A stretch of 51,764 nucleotides of DNA from positions 1-51,764 of the forward strand of contig CAMKDG010000007.1 of assembly GCA_946411205.1 (NCBI GenBank), read 5' to 3'. The DNA is from an uncultured Desulfotomaculum sp. GTDB lineage: Bacteria; Bacillota; Desulfotomaculia; Desulfotomaculales; Desulfotomaculaceae. Positions 35,023-44,258 of the stretch are shown piece after piece. The notes beneath the pieces were generated by a model that saw nothing but the letters and a program-made list of their open reading frames with translations, was not told the DNA's origin and made no database searches. How positions within the stretch are numbered: the first letter of the stretch is position 1; every line of letters begins with the position of its first letter. The translations under genes and the position numbers were made by a program.

Positions 35023-36402
35023 GTGACCACCAAACTTAACTCATTAACGGATGTTTTAAAGAAAACACTTTTCTTTTTTGATGGTTTATCCATTGAAGAA
35101 ATAGCTCCTTATGTACAAAAAAAGATGATGCAAGATTATTCCAACGATAAGGTAATGGAAAGAATTCGACTGTGTTTGAAGCAACATGCCTGCTTTTATG
35201 CTGATCAAACTGGTAAATTTCGTTTAAAACTACAGGGGTATCCGGAGAATGATCATTTTTATCAAATGCTGATCAAGCGACAACAACCGATTGCTTTACG
35301 CCAAGTGGTCAGTAACCCGGTGGCTCGAAAAAAAAGAATGCGTAAACTGGCAGAAGAAGCAGCATTAATGCCGGACGGCCGCTTTGTGCAGTTAGATAAC
35401 GGCAATTGGGGATTAACCGAGTGGAATGTAGAGGCGGAACAATATTCATTAAAGCATTTAGTTATTAAGGCGTTAAAGCTGCACCAGGGAGGGCTATCCT
35501 CTCAACAATTGTTTGAATGTGTAAACGAGTGGCGTGTCACTAGTAAACCCGCTGTAATGCAAGTGCTGTGTAAATTTCCTTATTTTGAAAAAATTAGCAG
35601 TGATGTTTGGACTTATAACCCTCAGGCCCATAGCCTTTACGATGATTTAGTAAAGAGGTATTTAAATATCTTAAATAAACAAAAAAAGCAGTGGCACAAT
35701 GAAAGAACAAGGTTGCTGCAAAAAAATGAGAAATTTATCTATCAACTTAATGAATTAAGCTCTGCACAACGGGAGGCCGCTGCTGCCTTAGCCCAAAGAG
35801 CTTCGGTAGTTGAACAATATAATCATTTGGCTACCCAGTTATCAGAAAAGGATCTCCTATTAAATCTGCGCAAAAAAGAAATCTTGCGCTATCGTCATGA
35901 ATTAGAAAGAACGGAAAATAAAGCTAACAGCATCCTCTATCAATGTCGGTTATGGGTTCGTAAGGCCAGAGAAGAAGAACAGGCGAAGGCTCAAATCAAA
36001 GATGTTTCTGAGAAAAACCAATCCAGTTTAGAGGGGCTATTTACCAAACTTCAGCAATATAAAGAAAGGGATCGAGAAAATAAAGCACGCTTAGCTGAAT
36101 TAAAAGAACGTTACAGTACAAGGGTTGCTGAACTACAAACTGAGATCGTGGAACTAAAACAGAAAATAGAAAGATATCAGCAAAATGCCCAATTCGAAGA
36201 GCGCAAACTGCAACAGGATATTAATCTGCTAAGTAACGACCTAAAAGAAGCTCTGGAGGGTGGAGAGGATCTGCAAAAGACACTTCGCTTAACGCAGCAG
36301 GAGTTAAGCAGAGTGCAAGCAGAAAAGATGGAATTAGAAAGCAGACTTAAAAGACCCTTGGTGAATATTGCCAATAAATTTAGCCGTTTTTTTGGCTTAT
36401 AA
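35023..36402 (+). CDS. Winged-helix plus coiled-coil protein
   Basis: 459 aa, GTG start behind GATGGAGG. The first 200 residues look like repeated winged-helix units of the RNA-polymerase-delta/HARE type: IEEIAPYVQKKMMQDYS...CFYADQTGKFRL and HLVIKALKLHQGGLSSQQLFE...ISSDVWTYN, both with the F/Y..W/G ending of that fold. Residues 210-445 are one long coiled coil, and the C-terminus is basic-aromatic (NIANKFSRFFGL), possibly membrane-touching. It could be a DNA-associated structural or regulatory protein. Exact family not recognised. Confidence 0.6.
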   Translation: MTTKLNSLTDVLKKTLFFFDGLSIEEIAPYVQKKMMQDYSNDKVMERIRLCLKQHACFYADQTGKFRLKLQGYPENDHFYQMLIKRQQPIALRQVVSNPVARKKRMRKLAEEAALMPDGRFVQLDNGNWGLTEWNVEAEQYSLKHLVIKALKLHQGGLSSQQLFECVNEWRVTSKPAVMQVLCKFPYFEKISSDVWTYNPQAHSLYDDLVKRYLNILNKQKKQWHNERTRLLQKNEKFIYQLNELSSAQREAAAALAQRASVVEQYNHLATQLSEKDLLLNLRKKEILRYRHELERTENKANSILYQCRLWVRKAREEEQAKAQIKDVSEKNQSSLEGLFTKLQQYKERDRENKARLAELKERYSTRVAELQTEIVELKQKIERYQQNAQFEERKLQQDINLLSNDLKEALEGGEDLQKTLRLTQQELSRVQAEKMELESRLKRPLVNIANKFSRFFGL

Positions 36403-36416
36403 TGTACGCAAAGGAA

Positions 36417-36441
36417 AGGGGTGCACTTCAGATGCACCCCT
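36417..36441. terminator. Hairpin after the winged-helix/coiled-coil gene
   Basis: AGGGGTGCA and TGCACCCCT pair perfectly around a 7-base loop, 15 bases after the stop. The T-rich tail is weak. Confidence 0.6.
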
Positions 36442-36493
36442 AGATATTTGTTTGAGGCAGCACCTTGAATGGTAGTTACGGAACTGCACCAGG

Positions 36494-36558
36494 GTCATTT
36501 TTTTAAACAAAAACATCTTGCTTTCAAAAAGCGAGATGTTTTTGTTTAAAAAAATGAC
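36494..36558. repeat. Very long intergenic hairpin
   Basis: Two 28-base arms (36494-36521 and 36531-36558) starting GTCATTTTTTTAAACAAAAA pair over their full length with a single G-T position, around a 9-base loop. A- and T-runs on both arms could stop transcription from either side. It marks the left edge of the alkylation-repair cluster. Confidence 0.7.
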
Positions 36559-36655
36559 TCCCCTAACCGTAACCGTAAAAAACCACGTCCGAAAATGGCC
36601 AGATGTTTTTGGCCAACGTGATATAATAAACCAATTCAGGCAAGGGGGCGAAAGG

Positions 36656-38115
36656 ATGACGGATAACAAAAGTGCTCTGTATGCAGCGTTCAAGGCAAAG
36701 GATGCACGCTTTGACGGGCGTTTCTTTGTGGGTATATCGTCCACAGGCATCTATTGCCGCCCGGTCTGCCGGGCAAAGCAACCCAAGAGTGAAAATTGCA
36801 CCTTTTACACCACCGCGGCGGAAGCCGAACAAGCGGGATACCGCCCTTGCCTTTTATGCAGACCAGAGCTTGCCCCTGGCACTTCAATCACCGACGCTAC
36901 CGCAACGTTGGCCCGCAGAGCGGCAAGATTGCTGGAAGAAAACTGCGGCAGCGGACAGAGTTTAGAGGAACTGGCCGGAAGACTTGGCTGTACCGCCCGA
37001 CATCTGCGGCGTGTTTTTGCAGATGAATACCATGTCTCGCCGGTGCATACCTGCAAACCTGCAGATTGCTCCTGGCTAAAAACCTGCTTACAGATACAGA
37101 CCTGCCCGTTCTTGAGGTCGCAATGGCTGCAGGTTTCAACAGCTTGCGCCGCTTCAATGATCTTTTCAAAAAGCAGTACAATCTTTCGCCAACGGCTTTA
37201 CGGAAACGGGCTACGGAAGGGAAAAAACATACTAGCAATATTACGTTGGCATTAGGCTACCGACCGCCCTATCATTGGGAAGAAATGTTGAACTTTCTCG
37301 CCGGGCGTGCAATCACCGGCATAGAGGCAGTAAAAAACGGCGAATACATGCGTACCGTGCATTTGGAAAGCACGGAGGGAAAGCAGCTATACGGTTGGGT
37401 ACGGGTAGGACACAGACCTAAAAAGAATGTCTTAGCTGTCACCGTGAGCGAAACCCTGTTACCTGTATTGCCACAAGTATTAGCCCGGATACGGCACCTA
37501 TTTGACGTATCCTGCGACCCGCACGCGGTGTATGAAACACTCCGGGTAATGAACGACATCCGCCCTGGTCTTTGCGTTTTGGGAACCCGTGTGCCGGGGT
37601 GCTTTAACGCCTTTGAAATGGTGGTACGGGCGGTGCTTGGACAGCAAATTAGCGTGAAAGCAGCAAGCACATTAGCAGCAAGGATTGTTGAGACTTACGG
37701 TACACCGATTCAAACCGGGCTTGCAGGCTTGACCCATATTTTTCCCTTACCTAAAGAGATAGTAGCTTTGGACGGAGCTATAGAAAATCATTTTGGCGTG
37801 CTAGGCGTTACTGCTGCGCGGTCAAATACTATTTACGAACTGGCACGAGTATTCGTGCAGGGGGAAATTACTTTTGACCTTTGCACACAGCCGGAGGAAG
37901 CAATGAAAAAGCTGATGGCTATTCGAGGTATCGGAAGCTGGACAGCACAGTATATTGCTATGCGTGCTATGGAATGGCCAGACGCTTTTCTTGAAACAGA
38001 CGCAGGCGTAAAAAAAGCATTACAGCCCCACACAGCAAAAGAATTATTGAAAATGGCAGAAGCCTGGCGACCGTGGCGCAGTTATGCCACCGTCAACCTT
38101 TGGCATACGCTATAA
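36656..38115 (+). pseudogene. Ada-like/AlkA fusion (methyl-DNA sensor + 3-methyladenine glycosylase), frameshifted
   Basis: Read in two frames this is one protein of about 487 aa. Part 1 (from ATG 36656) has the Ada zinc domain with four cysteines (GIYCRPVCRAK, PCLLCRPEL), which senses methyl-phosphotriesters, and the start of an AraC HTH (LAGRLGCTARHLRRVFADEY). Part 2, in another frame, resumes with LLLAKNLLTDTDLPVLEVAM and the second HTH, then an AlkA glycosylase domain with the helix-hairpin-helix AIRGIGSWTAQYIAM and catalytic Asp in FLETDAG. One base seems missing near 37046-37048 (GTGCATACC where a Gln-Tyr pair is expected). It is either a recent inactivation or a sequencing error. Bases look G+C-richer than the surroundings. 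Confidence 0.88.
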
Positions 38116-38125
38116 GGAGGTAAGC

Positions 38126-38665
38126 ATGTATTATTCAACAACATATCCATCACTTGTAGGAACCATTACACTGGCCTGTGACGGCAAGCATCTTGTCGGC
38201 TTATGGCTGGAAGGGCAAAAATATCATGGAGACACCATCCCCGAAGCTATGCTGGAGAATCACGATTTACCAATATTTGACGCTGCCAAAAAATGGTTGG
38301 ACAGATACTTTGCGGGTGGAAAGCCTGATATTTCTGAAGTGCCGTTGGCTCCCCTTGGCAGTAACTTTCGTCAAGGGGTATGGGATATTTTGTGTGAAAT
38401 ACCCTACGGCAAGGTTATCACCTATGGTGACATTGCTAAAAAAATGGCGGTCAAGATGAACAAGAAAAGCATGTCAAGTCAGGCTGTGGGCGGAGCCGTT
38501 GGACATAACCCCATATCGATTATGATCCCCTGCCACCGGGTTGTAGGTTCAAATGGCAGTTTAACAGGTTATGCCGGGGGCATTCATACAAAAGTAAAGT
38601 TGCTTGAATTGGAGGGCGTCGATATGTCGCGTCTGTTTGTACCCACAAAAGGTACAGCCCTTTGA
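38126..38665 (+). CDS. ogt: Methylated-DNA-[protein]-cysteine S-methyltransferase
   Basis: Removes methyl groups from O6-methylguanine by transferring them to its own cysteine in a suicide reaction. The active site IPCHRVVGSNG is intact, preceded by FRQGVWDILCEIPYGKVITYGDIA and followed by LTGYAGGIHTKVKLLELEG. 179 aa, normal for Ogt. ATG 38126 follows AAGGAGG, 10 bases after the ada-alkA stop, so the two form an operon for alkylation damage. Confidence 0.94.
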   Translation: MYYSTTYPSLVGTITLACDGKHLVGLWLEGQKYHGDTIPEAMLENHDLPIFDAAKKWLDRYFAGGKPDISEVPLAPLGSNFRQGVWDILCEIPYGKVITYGDIAKKMAVKMNKKSMSSQAVGGAVGHNPISIMIPCHRVVGSNGSLTGYAGGIHTKVKLLELEGVDMSRLFVPTKGTAL

Positions 38666-38732
38666 TGTTTTAAAAATGATTCTAAAAACTGACTGATATA
38701 CAATCCATTGTGTGAAGGAAGGCAGGATAACT

Positions 38733-39086
38733 ATGATATTGGTATTATTTGAGGTAACTATAAAAAAAGATTGTATGGACGGCTACCTCACTATAGCAGC
38801 TAAACTAAAAGATAATTTGATAAAGGCAAAAGGATTCATACGTTCCGAACGATTTTCTAGCCTTGTAAACAAAAGAAAACTGCTTAGTTTGTCTGTTTGG
38901 GAGGATGAAGAAACCGTAACGGAGTGGCGCAATCAACACGAACACCGCAAGAGCCAATTTCAAGGACGTGAATCTGTGTTTGAATGCTATACAATTACAG
39001 TTGCATCCTTATTAAGGTCTTATACGGATACGGAACGGCAGAAAGCTCCCCAAGACTCCAACAACTTTTTTGAAAATATTGAATAA
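38733..39086 (+). CDS. Antibiotic-biosynthesis-monooxygenase (ABM) domain protein
   Basis: The 117-aa protein looks like a dimeric alpha/beta-barrel ABM protein: ILVLFEVTIKKDCMDGYL, then LIKAKGFIRSERFSSL and LLSLSVWEDEETVTEWRNQHEHR. Related proteins oxidise aromatic or haem-like substrates or act as small binding proteins; no catalytic assignment is possible here. ATG 38733 follows GAAGGAAGG. Confidence 0.75.
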   Translation: MILVLFEVTIKKDCMDGYLTIAAKLKDNLIKAKGFIRSERFSSLVNKRKLLSLSVWEDEETVTEWRNQHEHRKSQFQGRESVFECYTITVASLLRSYTDTERQKAPQDSNNFFENIE

Positions 39087-39252
39087 GCTTTTTATCTTCG
39101 TTCTCCTGGGTGCCAGTAGGAAATGAAAACACTGTACCGGGTTATTACAGAGTGCCTGGCATTTTTGCGTAGAGATAGGGAAATGGACAACTACCGGGAG
39201 TTCAAGCGTAATCCTAAAGTATGTGGTACCTGTTTATGACAGCAGTATTTAG

Positions 39253-39291
39253 AAAACCGGATGTTTCAGCAAATGAAACATCCGGTTTTTT
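39253..39291 (-). terminator. Terminator of the Na/Pi cotransporter gene
   Basis: AAAACCGGATGTTTC and GAAACATCCGGTTTT pair perfectly (15 bp), with T-runs in both directions, just after the minus-strand stop. Confidence 0.9.
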
Positions 39292-39309
39292 GATACTCTG
39301 CCCCCTCCG

Positions 39310-40998
39310 TTAGAGCGGGAGTCTTTGCGTTTCTATAATTTGGGGAATCTCTCGATTACCAGGAAACGCTGTGTCTTCGGGGTGATGAGAAAGTGGGGCG
39401 CAAAGTAACACAATGTTTTTTAGATGTTCACTAATTTGCAAATAGCAATTCAACAAATCAATATGAATAAAGCTGGTTTTCTCGCTCTCTGTACCGCCAC
39501 TTCTCATTCGTGCGATATGACTCATTTTTAACCGAAAGTGCAGATCGGATAATTCTTCTTGCAAATTTAGTGCTTTTCTCCCTAAGGCAACATTATTGGT
39601 AGCGAAGGAGGTATTTACCATAAGCAGTATTTCCAGCGTTTTATCATGAATAAGCTTAATTTCTTGTTGGCCAGAGGGTGAAAAATCTAAATTACGAATA
39701 TTCATATTTTCTGCTTTACCCAAGATATTTCTTTCAATTACATCGCCAATGAATTCGTATTCTCTGACGATGTTTACCAACGCCATCGCCCGATTAAATT
39801 CATCCCGCGTCAAAGGATGTCTTAATAGCTGGGTTAAATAGTTATTGGTAGCGAGGGATAAAAGGTCTACTTTCTCTTCTCTCTCTAAAATTCGATCAAC
39901 TTTATCCTGGTTATAGTAATCAAAGAGAGAGTAGACCGGTTTAACCATCTCTGTTACCAGATCAGAAATTTGTATAGTTTCTTTAAGGGACATACCAATG
40001 GCCAGTTCTGGACTGTTTAGCAGATGTTCATCGAGATACTTGGGACTAAAAACATTATCGGCTTTTTTATCTTTAATCAACGTTTCCAGGAAGGTAGCAA
40101 AATAATGAATAAAAGGCAGGTACAAAAATGCGATGGTTACGTTAAAGAAAGTATGGGTGTTGGCCACCTGAAAGCCAGGTGAAGTTGCCAATGTCTTCAT
40201 TAAACTGGCCACTTGATTCACGAAGGGGAGAAATAACAAGACACCCGTTGTTTTAAACAAAAAATGTGCCCAGGCTACTCTTTGCGATTCCCTCGATGAT
40301 CCGATACTGGAGAGCAACGGGGTAAAAGTAGTTCCGATATTCGCCCCCAGCAACATAAAAATAGCCTGGTCCAGCGTAATCATGTGCTGCATGGTTAATA
40401 GCATAATAATACCAATGGTGGCGGCACTGCTGGAAACCAGGAAGGTAAAAATAGCGGCCACAGCCATTTCCAAGGCCGGGTAAGCACTAAGTTTTGTTAG
40501 TATAAGACCTACGGAAGGGTTAGATTTTAAAGGGGCCATGGTATCGGACATGATTTTTAAGCCCAGGAACAGCAGTCCAAAGCCCATGATGGCTAAGGAA
40601 AGCCTTTTTTTACGATGAGTTTTGCTCAATAATAACGCAAAAGCAGCAATAAAAATCACGGGTAAGGATATTTCTGTGGCCTTTAAGGCTATGAGTTGTG
40701 CCGTTATCGTGCTGCCGATGTCCGAACCTAAAAGAACAGCCAGGGTTTCCCGTAAAGTGATAATAGACGCACTGGTTAAGCCAATTAGTAAGACCGTGGT
40801 TGCTGTACTGCTTTGAAACAATAGCGTAAACAGCATACCCAGCCCCAGACCTACGAAGCGGTTTTTCGTCAGTATAATTAAAATTTCCCTAAGTTTTTTT
40901 CCTGCTACCTTCTGTAAGTTGTCTTTCATCAAAGACATGCCATATAGCAACAAGCCTACTCCACCGATCATGCTGAAAGTTGCCTGATACCAATTCAA
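39310..40998 (-). CDS. Na/Pi cotransporter family protein with PhoU domain
   Basis: 562 aa. The N-terminal 300 residues are a membrane domain with the two inverted Na/Pi repeats and their serine-rich motifs (LFQSSTATTVLLIGLTSASI and VSSSAATIGIIMLL). Residues 330-550 are helical and PhoU-like (GMSLKETIQISDLVTEMV, REYEFIGDVIERNILGKAEN). The family takes up phosphate with sodium in bacteria, with PhoU-like control. It starts at TTG 40998 behind GGGGGTGAT. It is divergent from the NUDIX gene. Confidence 0.92.
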   Translation of the reverse strand: MNWYQATFSMIGGVGLLLYGMSLMKDNLQKVAGKKLREILIILTKNRFVGLGLGMLFTLLFQSSTATTVLLIGLTSASIITLRETLAVLLGSDIGSTITAQLIALKATEISLPVIFIAAFALLLSKTHRKKRLSLAIMGFGLLFLGLKIMSDTMAPLKSNPSVGLILTKLSAYPALEMAVAAIFTFLVSSSAATIGIIMLLTMQHMITLDQAIFMLLGANIGTTFTPLLSSIGSSRESQRVAWAHFLFKTTGVLLFLPFVNQVASLMKTLATSPGFQVANTHTFFNVTIAFLYLPFIHYFATFLETLIKDKKADNVFSPKYLDEHLLNSPELAIGMSLKETIQISDLVTEMVKPVYSLFDYYNQDKVDRILEREEKVDLLSLATNNYLTQLLRHPLTRDEFNRAMALVNIVREYEFIGDVIERNILGKAENMNIRNLDFSPSGQQEIKLIHDKTLEILLMVNTSFATNNVALGRKALNLQEELSDLHFRLKMSHIARMRSGGTESEKTSFIHIDLLNCYLQISEHLKNIVLLCAPLSHHPEDTAFPGNREIPQIIETQRLPL

Positions 40999-41153
40999 AA
41001 TATCACCCCCATAATAGCTCTATTTAAACTATAGAATAGGGGATTGTGACTTTTGGTGCAAGTATTTTTTTAGCACATTATTTAGATTCTGCTCATGAAA
41101 AGAAGCTTTGTTTGGGAAATCTAATTTTAGTTGGATTTAAATACGAAGTATCG

Positions 41154-41182
41154 TTGACAGCAGGATTTATGAGTTTTAAAAA
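41154..41182 (+). promoter_or_regulatory. Promoter of the NUDIX hydrolase gene
   Basis: TTGACA (41154-41159), a 17-base spacer and TAAAAA (41177-41182), a weaker -10. Confidence 0.5.
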
Positions 41183-41226
41183 GGAATCAATGATAAATGC
41201 TAAAATATGGTACGAGGAGTGGAACA

Positions 41227-41763
41227 ATGCAAAGTTTAAAAGAAACGGCCTTGTCTTCCCGCAGGGTCTATGAGGGAAAAATACTAAATTTACGAGTGGA
41301 TCAGGTTTTATTACCGAATGGTAAGGAAAGCAGCAGAGAAGTGGTAGAGTTTTCCCAAGCGGTGGCCATCGTGGCTGTAACCGATGAAGGGAAGGTATTA
41401 TTGGTGTCACAGTACCGTTATCCAGTAGGAGAAGTATTAAAGGAAATACCCGCGGGAAAAATGGACCCCCGGGAAACGCCCGAGGTGTGCGCGCTTAGAG
41501 AATTAAAAGAAGAAACCGGCTATACAGCGGCTTCTTTAGTGAAGCTAATGGAGTTTTATACTACGCCTGGTTTTACCAATGAATTGATGCATGTTTTCCT
41601 GGCTCAAAACTTAACGGCCGGAGAGCAAAGCCCCGACGAGGATGAATTTGTTCAAGTGGAGATAGTCTCTTTGCAGGAAGCCATCGAGATGACTTTTAAC
41701 GGCAAAATTCGAGATGGCAAATCCATGGCCGGGTTATTGGCGGCCAGTTACCATCTGAAATAG
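41227..41763 (+). CDS. nudF: NUDIX hydrolase, ADP-ribose pyrophosphatase type
   Basis: The 178-aa protein has the NUDIX box GKMDPRETPEVCALRELKEETGY (key residues G...EECALRELKEETG-type, quoted in part as ALRELKEETGY) and the upstream pattern VLLVSQYRYPVGEVLKEIPAG typical of ADP-ribose pyrophosphatases. It hydrolyses ADP-ribose to AMP and ribose phosphate. ATG 41227 follows GAGGAG; the frame extends upstream without a ribosome site. Confidence 0.92.
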   Translation: MQSLKETALSSRRVYEGKILNLRVDQVLLPNGKESSREVVEFSQAVAIVAVTDEGKVLLVSQYRYPVGEVLKEIPAGKMDPRETPEVCALRELKEETGYTAASLVKLMEFYTTPGFTNELMHVFLAQNLTAGEQSPDEDEFVQVEIVSLQEAIEMTFNGKIRDGKSMAGLLAASYHLK

Positions 41764-41791
41764 AAATAAACCGATGAAATATGGCATAAGT

Positions 41792-41838
41792 AAACCCCCG
41801 GAACGGCTGGATAAGACCAGTGGTTTCGGGGGTTTTTA
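41792..41838. terminator. Terminator between nudF and minC
   Basis: AAACCCCCG (41792-41800) and CGGGGGTTT (41827-41835) enclose a smaller CTGG/CCAG hairpin; T's follow. The genes converge here. Confidence 0.8.
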
Positions 41839-42534
41839 TTACTCGGAACTTTTACCGGCCGGGCGGCGACTGTTATAGGTTTCCACAATAATTTGACTAT
41901 CGGCAGAAAGATAAGCGATTTCAGGATAAGGAGCCATTTCTAGGGCGTCTGCTGGTGCACAGGCAATGGAAGAACCGATTCTCAGTTGGGCTGGGGAAAG
42001 GCGATGGGCCACCACCCGAGCATATCTGTTACCATCGGCACCGGCGTGTACTACACCACGACAGTTACCCATAACCAGTACATTACCATAGGCGACCACT
42101 TCAGCACCGGGGTGAATATCTCCCAAAACAACTACATGGCCGGGATAATGCACTTTCTGACCAGAACGAAGACTTCTTTTTACCAACAGAGTATTCGTCT
42201 GGTTGTTTGCTTCTTCCCCGGCGACAATTGCTTTTGATTCAGGAGCCGAGGTTACTTCAGGGCCCGAGGTAGAGGTAGTAGGATTGCTGATGATCTTCAT
42301 CCGAATGTCCGGTTGATGAATTAAGCCGTATTCTATACATATTTGTTCCAGAGCCTGTTTTTGTTCATTCTCCTCAGGTTCTTGGTAGAAGGCAAACTCA
42401 GCACCTTTGAAAAAACCCCTGGCGGAGTCCATTTTTTTATATAAGTTCTGCTTAATATCTTCAAAATCTCTTTCCTTGTCCAGGAGAATTAAGAGTCCGT
42501 GCCGTGTTCCTTTAATACTGACAGCTTCACTCAT
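41839..42534 (-). CDS. minC: Septum site-determining protein MinC
   Basis: MinC blocks FtsZ assembly away from mid-cell. The N-terminal domain (AVSIKGTRHGLLILLD, ARGFFKGAEFAFY) and the C-terminal beta-helix (GQKVHYPGHVVVLGDIHPGA, VYAYGNVLVMG-like VVAYGNVLVMGNCRG, HAGADGNRYARVVAHRLSPAQLRIG in parts) are both clear. 231 aa. The start is ATG 42534 behind GGAAGGTG; the longer frame begins at TTG 42549 inside the ribosome site. No minD or mreBCD lies next to it, so it may be a second, unlinked copy. Confidence 0.88.
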   Translation of the reverse strand: MSEAVSIKGTRHGLLILLDKERDFEDIKQNLYKKMDSARGFFKGAEFAFYQEPEENEQKQALEQICIEYGLIHQPDIRMKIISNPTTSTSGPEVTSAPESKAIVAGEEANNQTNTLLVKRSLRSGQKVHYPGHVVVLGDIHPGAEVVAYGNVLVMGNCRGVVHAGADGNRYARVVAHRLSPAQLRIGSSIACAPADALEMAPYPEIAYLSADSQIIVETYNSRRPAGKSSE

Positions 42535-42615
42535 GCGAACACCTTCCAATTTTTACATGGTAAATACTATTTCGACCGCAGGTGACCAAATCCTGCTGAC
42601 TAACTCGAAAATTTT

Positions 42616-44025
42616 CTACTCCTGCGTTTTTTCTTGTCTATTGCCATCGGAATACCTCAGAAAACGGCCATTAGGCCAGTAAAAATACAACAGTAAGGGA
42701 CACCAGGCCACGAGGAAAGTAAGCAAATGCATGGCTAAATGAGTGTGTCCGAGCAACATTTGGGGCAAGCGAGACAATTCTGCTGTCAGAGACAACAACA
42801 AAGAGACCGTAAATAAGGGACTTTGCCAACTCAGCAACGGAACGGCGGCCAGCATCCAAGCTAGATACCAAGGTTGAAACCACTTATTGGCGATTACTAA
42901 AAAGGCCAGCCAAATAAGTACGGTATTGGTTAAGAGGAGCGGCAGATCCTGCTGTGACTTCTTTCGCCATAACCAGAGTAAAAGAATGAAATACATGAGT
43001 GAGAATACTAGGGTTAAAACATGGGAGATAATTTTAAAGATAATAACTTTTTCGGCGTTTGGCCACAGTTCCTGGGCTGCCGTAAATAGGATGTAATGCA
43101 GAGATTTAATGGAATAAAAATTTTGTTGTTTTACGACACCTTGCAGTGTGGTGACACCCTCCCAATAGGGTAACCACCAGATAAACACAAGCACCAGAGA
43201 AAGTAGGCAGCCGATCAATAAACTGCTAAACCAACGACGTTTTAACAGCCAGCATAGAAAAAGTGGTGCTAAAAGCACCGGGGTGTATTTTACCAATACC
43301 GCCAGGGTTAAACAGGGCAGAGAGAATAGACCACGTCTAACGGTAAGTGAATAAAAGGCAAGGATAATAAAGGTAAGCAGTAAGGCATCGTTATGGGCAT
43401 GACCGGGTAATTCGAATAGTAATAATGGATTCCAGCCATAGACCAACATGGCCTGAGAAGATTTGATACCGAAATTGCGTGCGGTAAATCCGATCAATAC
43501 AGTATTGATCAAGTGTACTAGACCTGCAAATAACTTAAAAATAAGTACCGCCCAGCCAAAATGATGGTTTGTCAAGGCCACCAACCATTCTGCTACCTTT
43601 GTCCAAATAGGGCCATAAACATTGGTTAAAAAGCCCCAATTGGTGGTACTGAGAAAGGGATCTAAACGCCAAGCTTTAATTTGATGAGCGGTGGTTAGAT
43701 AGGGGTTAGCTTGGTATTGCTCTGCTATTTGACCGGTGGCCAGGTAGTAATATACGTCCTCACAGGCGAAGGGGAATAGGAGTACCAGCAGTAGGGTTAA
43801 TGCTGTGGTCCAGCCCAACACCTCAAGATTGCTGGCAGTAACGGCTCCGTCTCGCAGGGCTTGCCAATAAAGGAAAAAGGTCATCACAAAAACCAAGGCT
43901 AAGAGAAGGGGCATGAAGGCACCACTTAGGGACATACCCTTTTGCCAAGCTGGATAACTGGCAAGCAGCAGGACAAGCCAGGTGATCATTGACAATAAAC
44001 CGGGAACCAAAAGTTTTTGTTTCAT
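42616..44025 (-). CDS. GT-C type polyprenol-phosphate-mannose-dependent mannosyltransferase-like protein
   Basis: 469 aa with about 11-12 membrane segments. After the second or third helix comes the acidic motif FACEDVYYYLATGQIAEQYQ and the long first loop (NPYLTTAHQIKAW, NVYGPIWTKVAEWL), which is the pattern of GT-C enzymes such as the actinobacterial MptB group (family GT87-like). GHAHNDALLLTFIILAFY is another conserved stretch. Such enzymes add a mannose or other hexose from a lipid-linked donor outside the membrane. The adjacent divergent operon codes sugar-activating enzymes. ATG 44025 follows AAGGTGA. Confidence 0.75.
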   Translation of the reverse strand: MKQKLLVPGLLSMITWLVLLLASYPAWQKGMSLSGAFMPLLLALVFVMTFFLYWQALRDGAVTASNLEVLGWTTALTLLLVLLFPFACEDVYYYLATGQIAEQYQANPYLTTAHQIKAWRLDPFLSTTNWGFLTNVYGPIWTKVAEWLVALTNHHFGWAVLIFKLFAGLVHLINTVLIGFTARNFGIKSSQAMLVYGWNPLLLFELPGHAHNDALLLTFIILAFYSLTVRRGLFSLPCLTLAVLVKYTPVLLAPLFLCWLLKRRWFSSLLIGCLLSLVLVFIWWLPYWEGVTTLQGVVKQQNFYSIKSLHYILFTAAQELWPNAEKVIIFKIISHVLTLVFSLMYFILLLWLWRKKSQQDLPLLLTNTVLIWLAFLVIANKWFQPWYLAWMLAAVPLLSWQSPLFTVSLLLSLTAELSRLPQMLLGHTHLAMHLLTFLVAWCPLLLYFYWPNGRFLRYSDGNRQEKTQE

Positions 44026-44053
44026 ACAGAGTCACCTTAGAAAAACTTGCTTA

Positions 44054-44146
44054 CGCCAAGCCTTTAGGCGCTGCAGAAGCTTAATTTGCCCTTCTGCATA
44101 GCAGAAAACTTTATACCTTCTGCTATGCAGAAAAAGTTATTTTACC
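44054..44146. repeat. Dispersed structured intergenic element (copy D)
   Basis: GCCAAGCCTTTAGGCGC (44054-44070, with GCCT/AGGC able to pair), AATTTGCCC (44083-44091), then CTGCATAGCAG (44094-44104) pairing perfectly with CTGCTATGCAG (44120-44130) around a loop with AAACTTTATA, then AAAAAGTT. The middle part with AACCTAAAG and GGCAAAC seen in copies B and C is missing here. Confidence 0.6.
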
Positions 44147-44258
44147 CAACTATTACTTTAGTATACCCGGTATAGTTCTATTCAATGTTGGTAAAACTCG
44201 GTATTGGTTAGAAAAACTTGGCTTGTCTGAATAATAATCACGAAGGAGAGTAGCCATC

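Noticed and set aside
36563-37238. Many overlapping frames on both strands in the ada region
   Set aside because: The higher G+C lowers stop frequency; only the Ada-AlkA reading has domains and a ribosome site.
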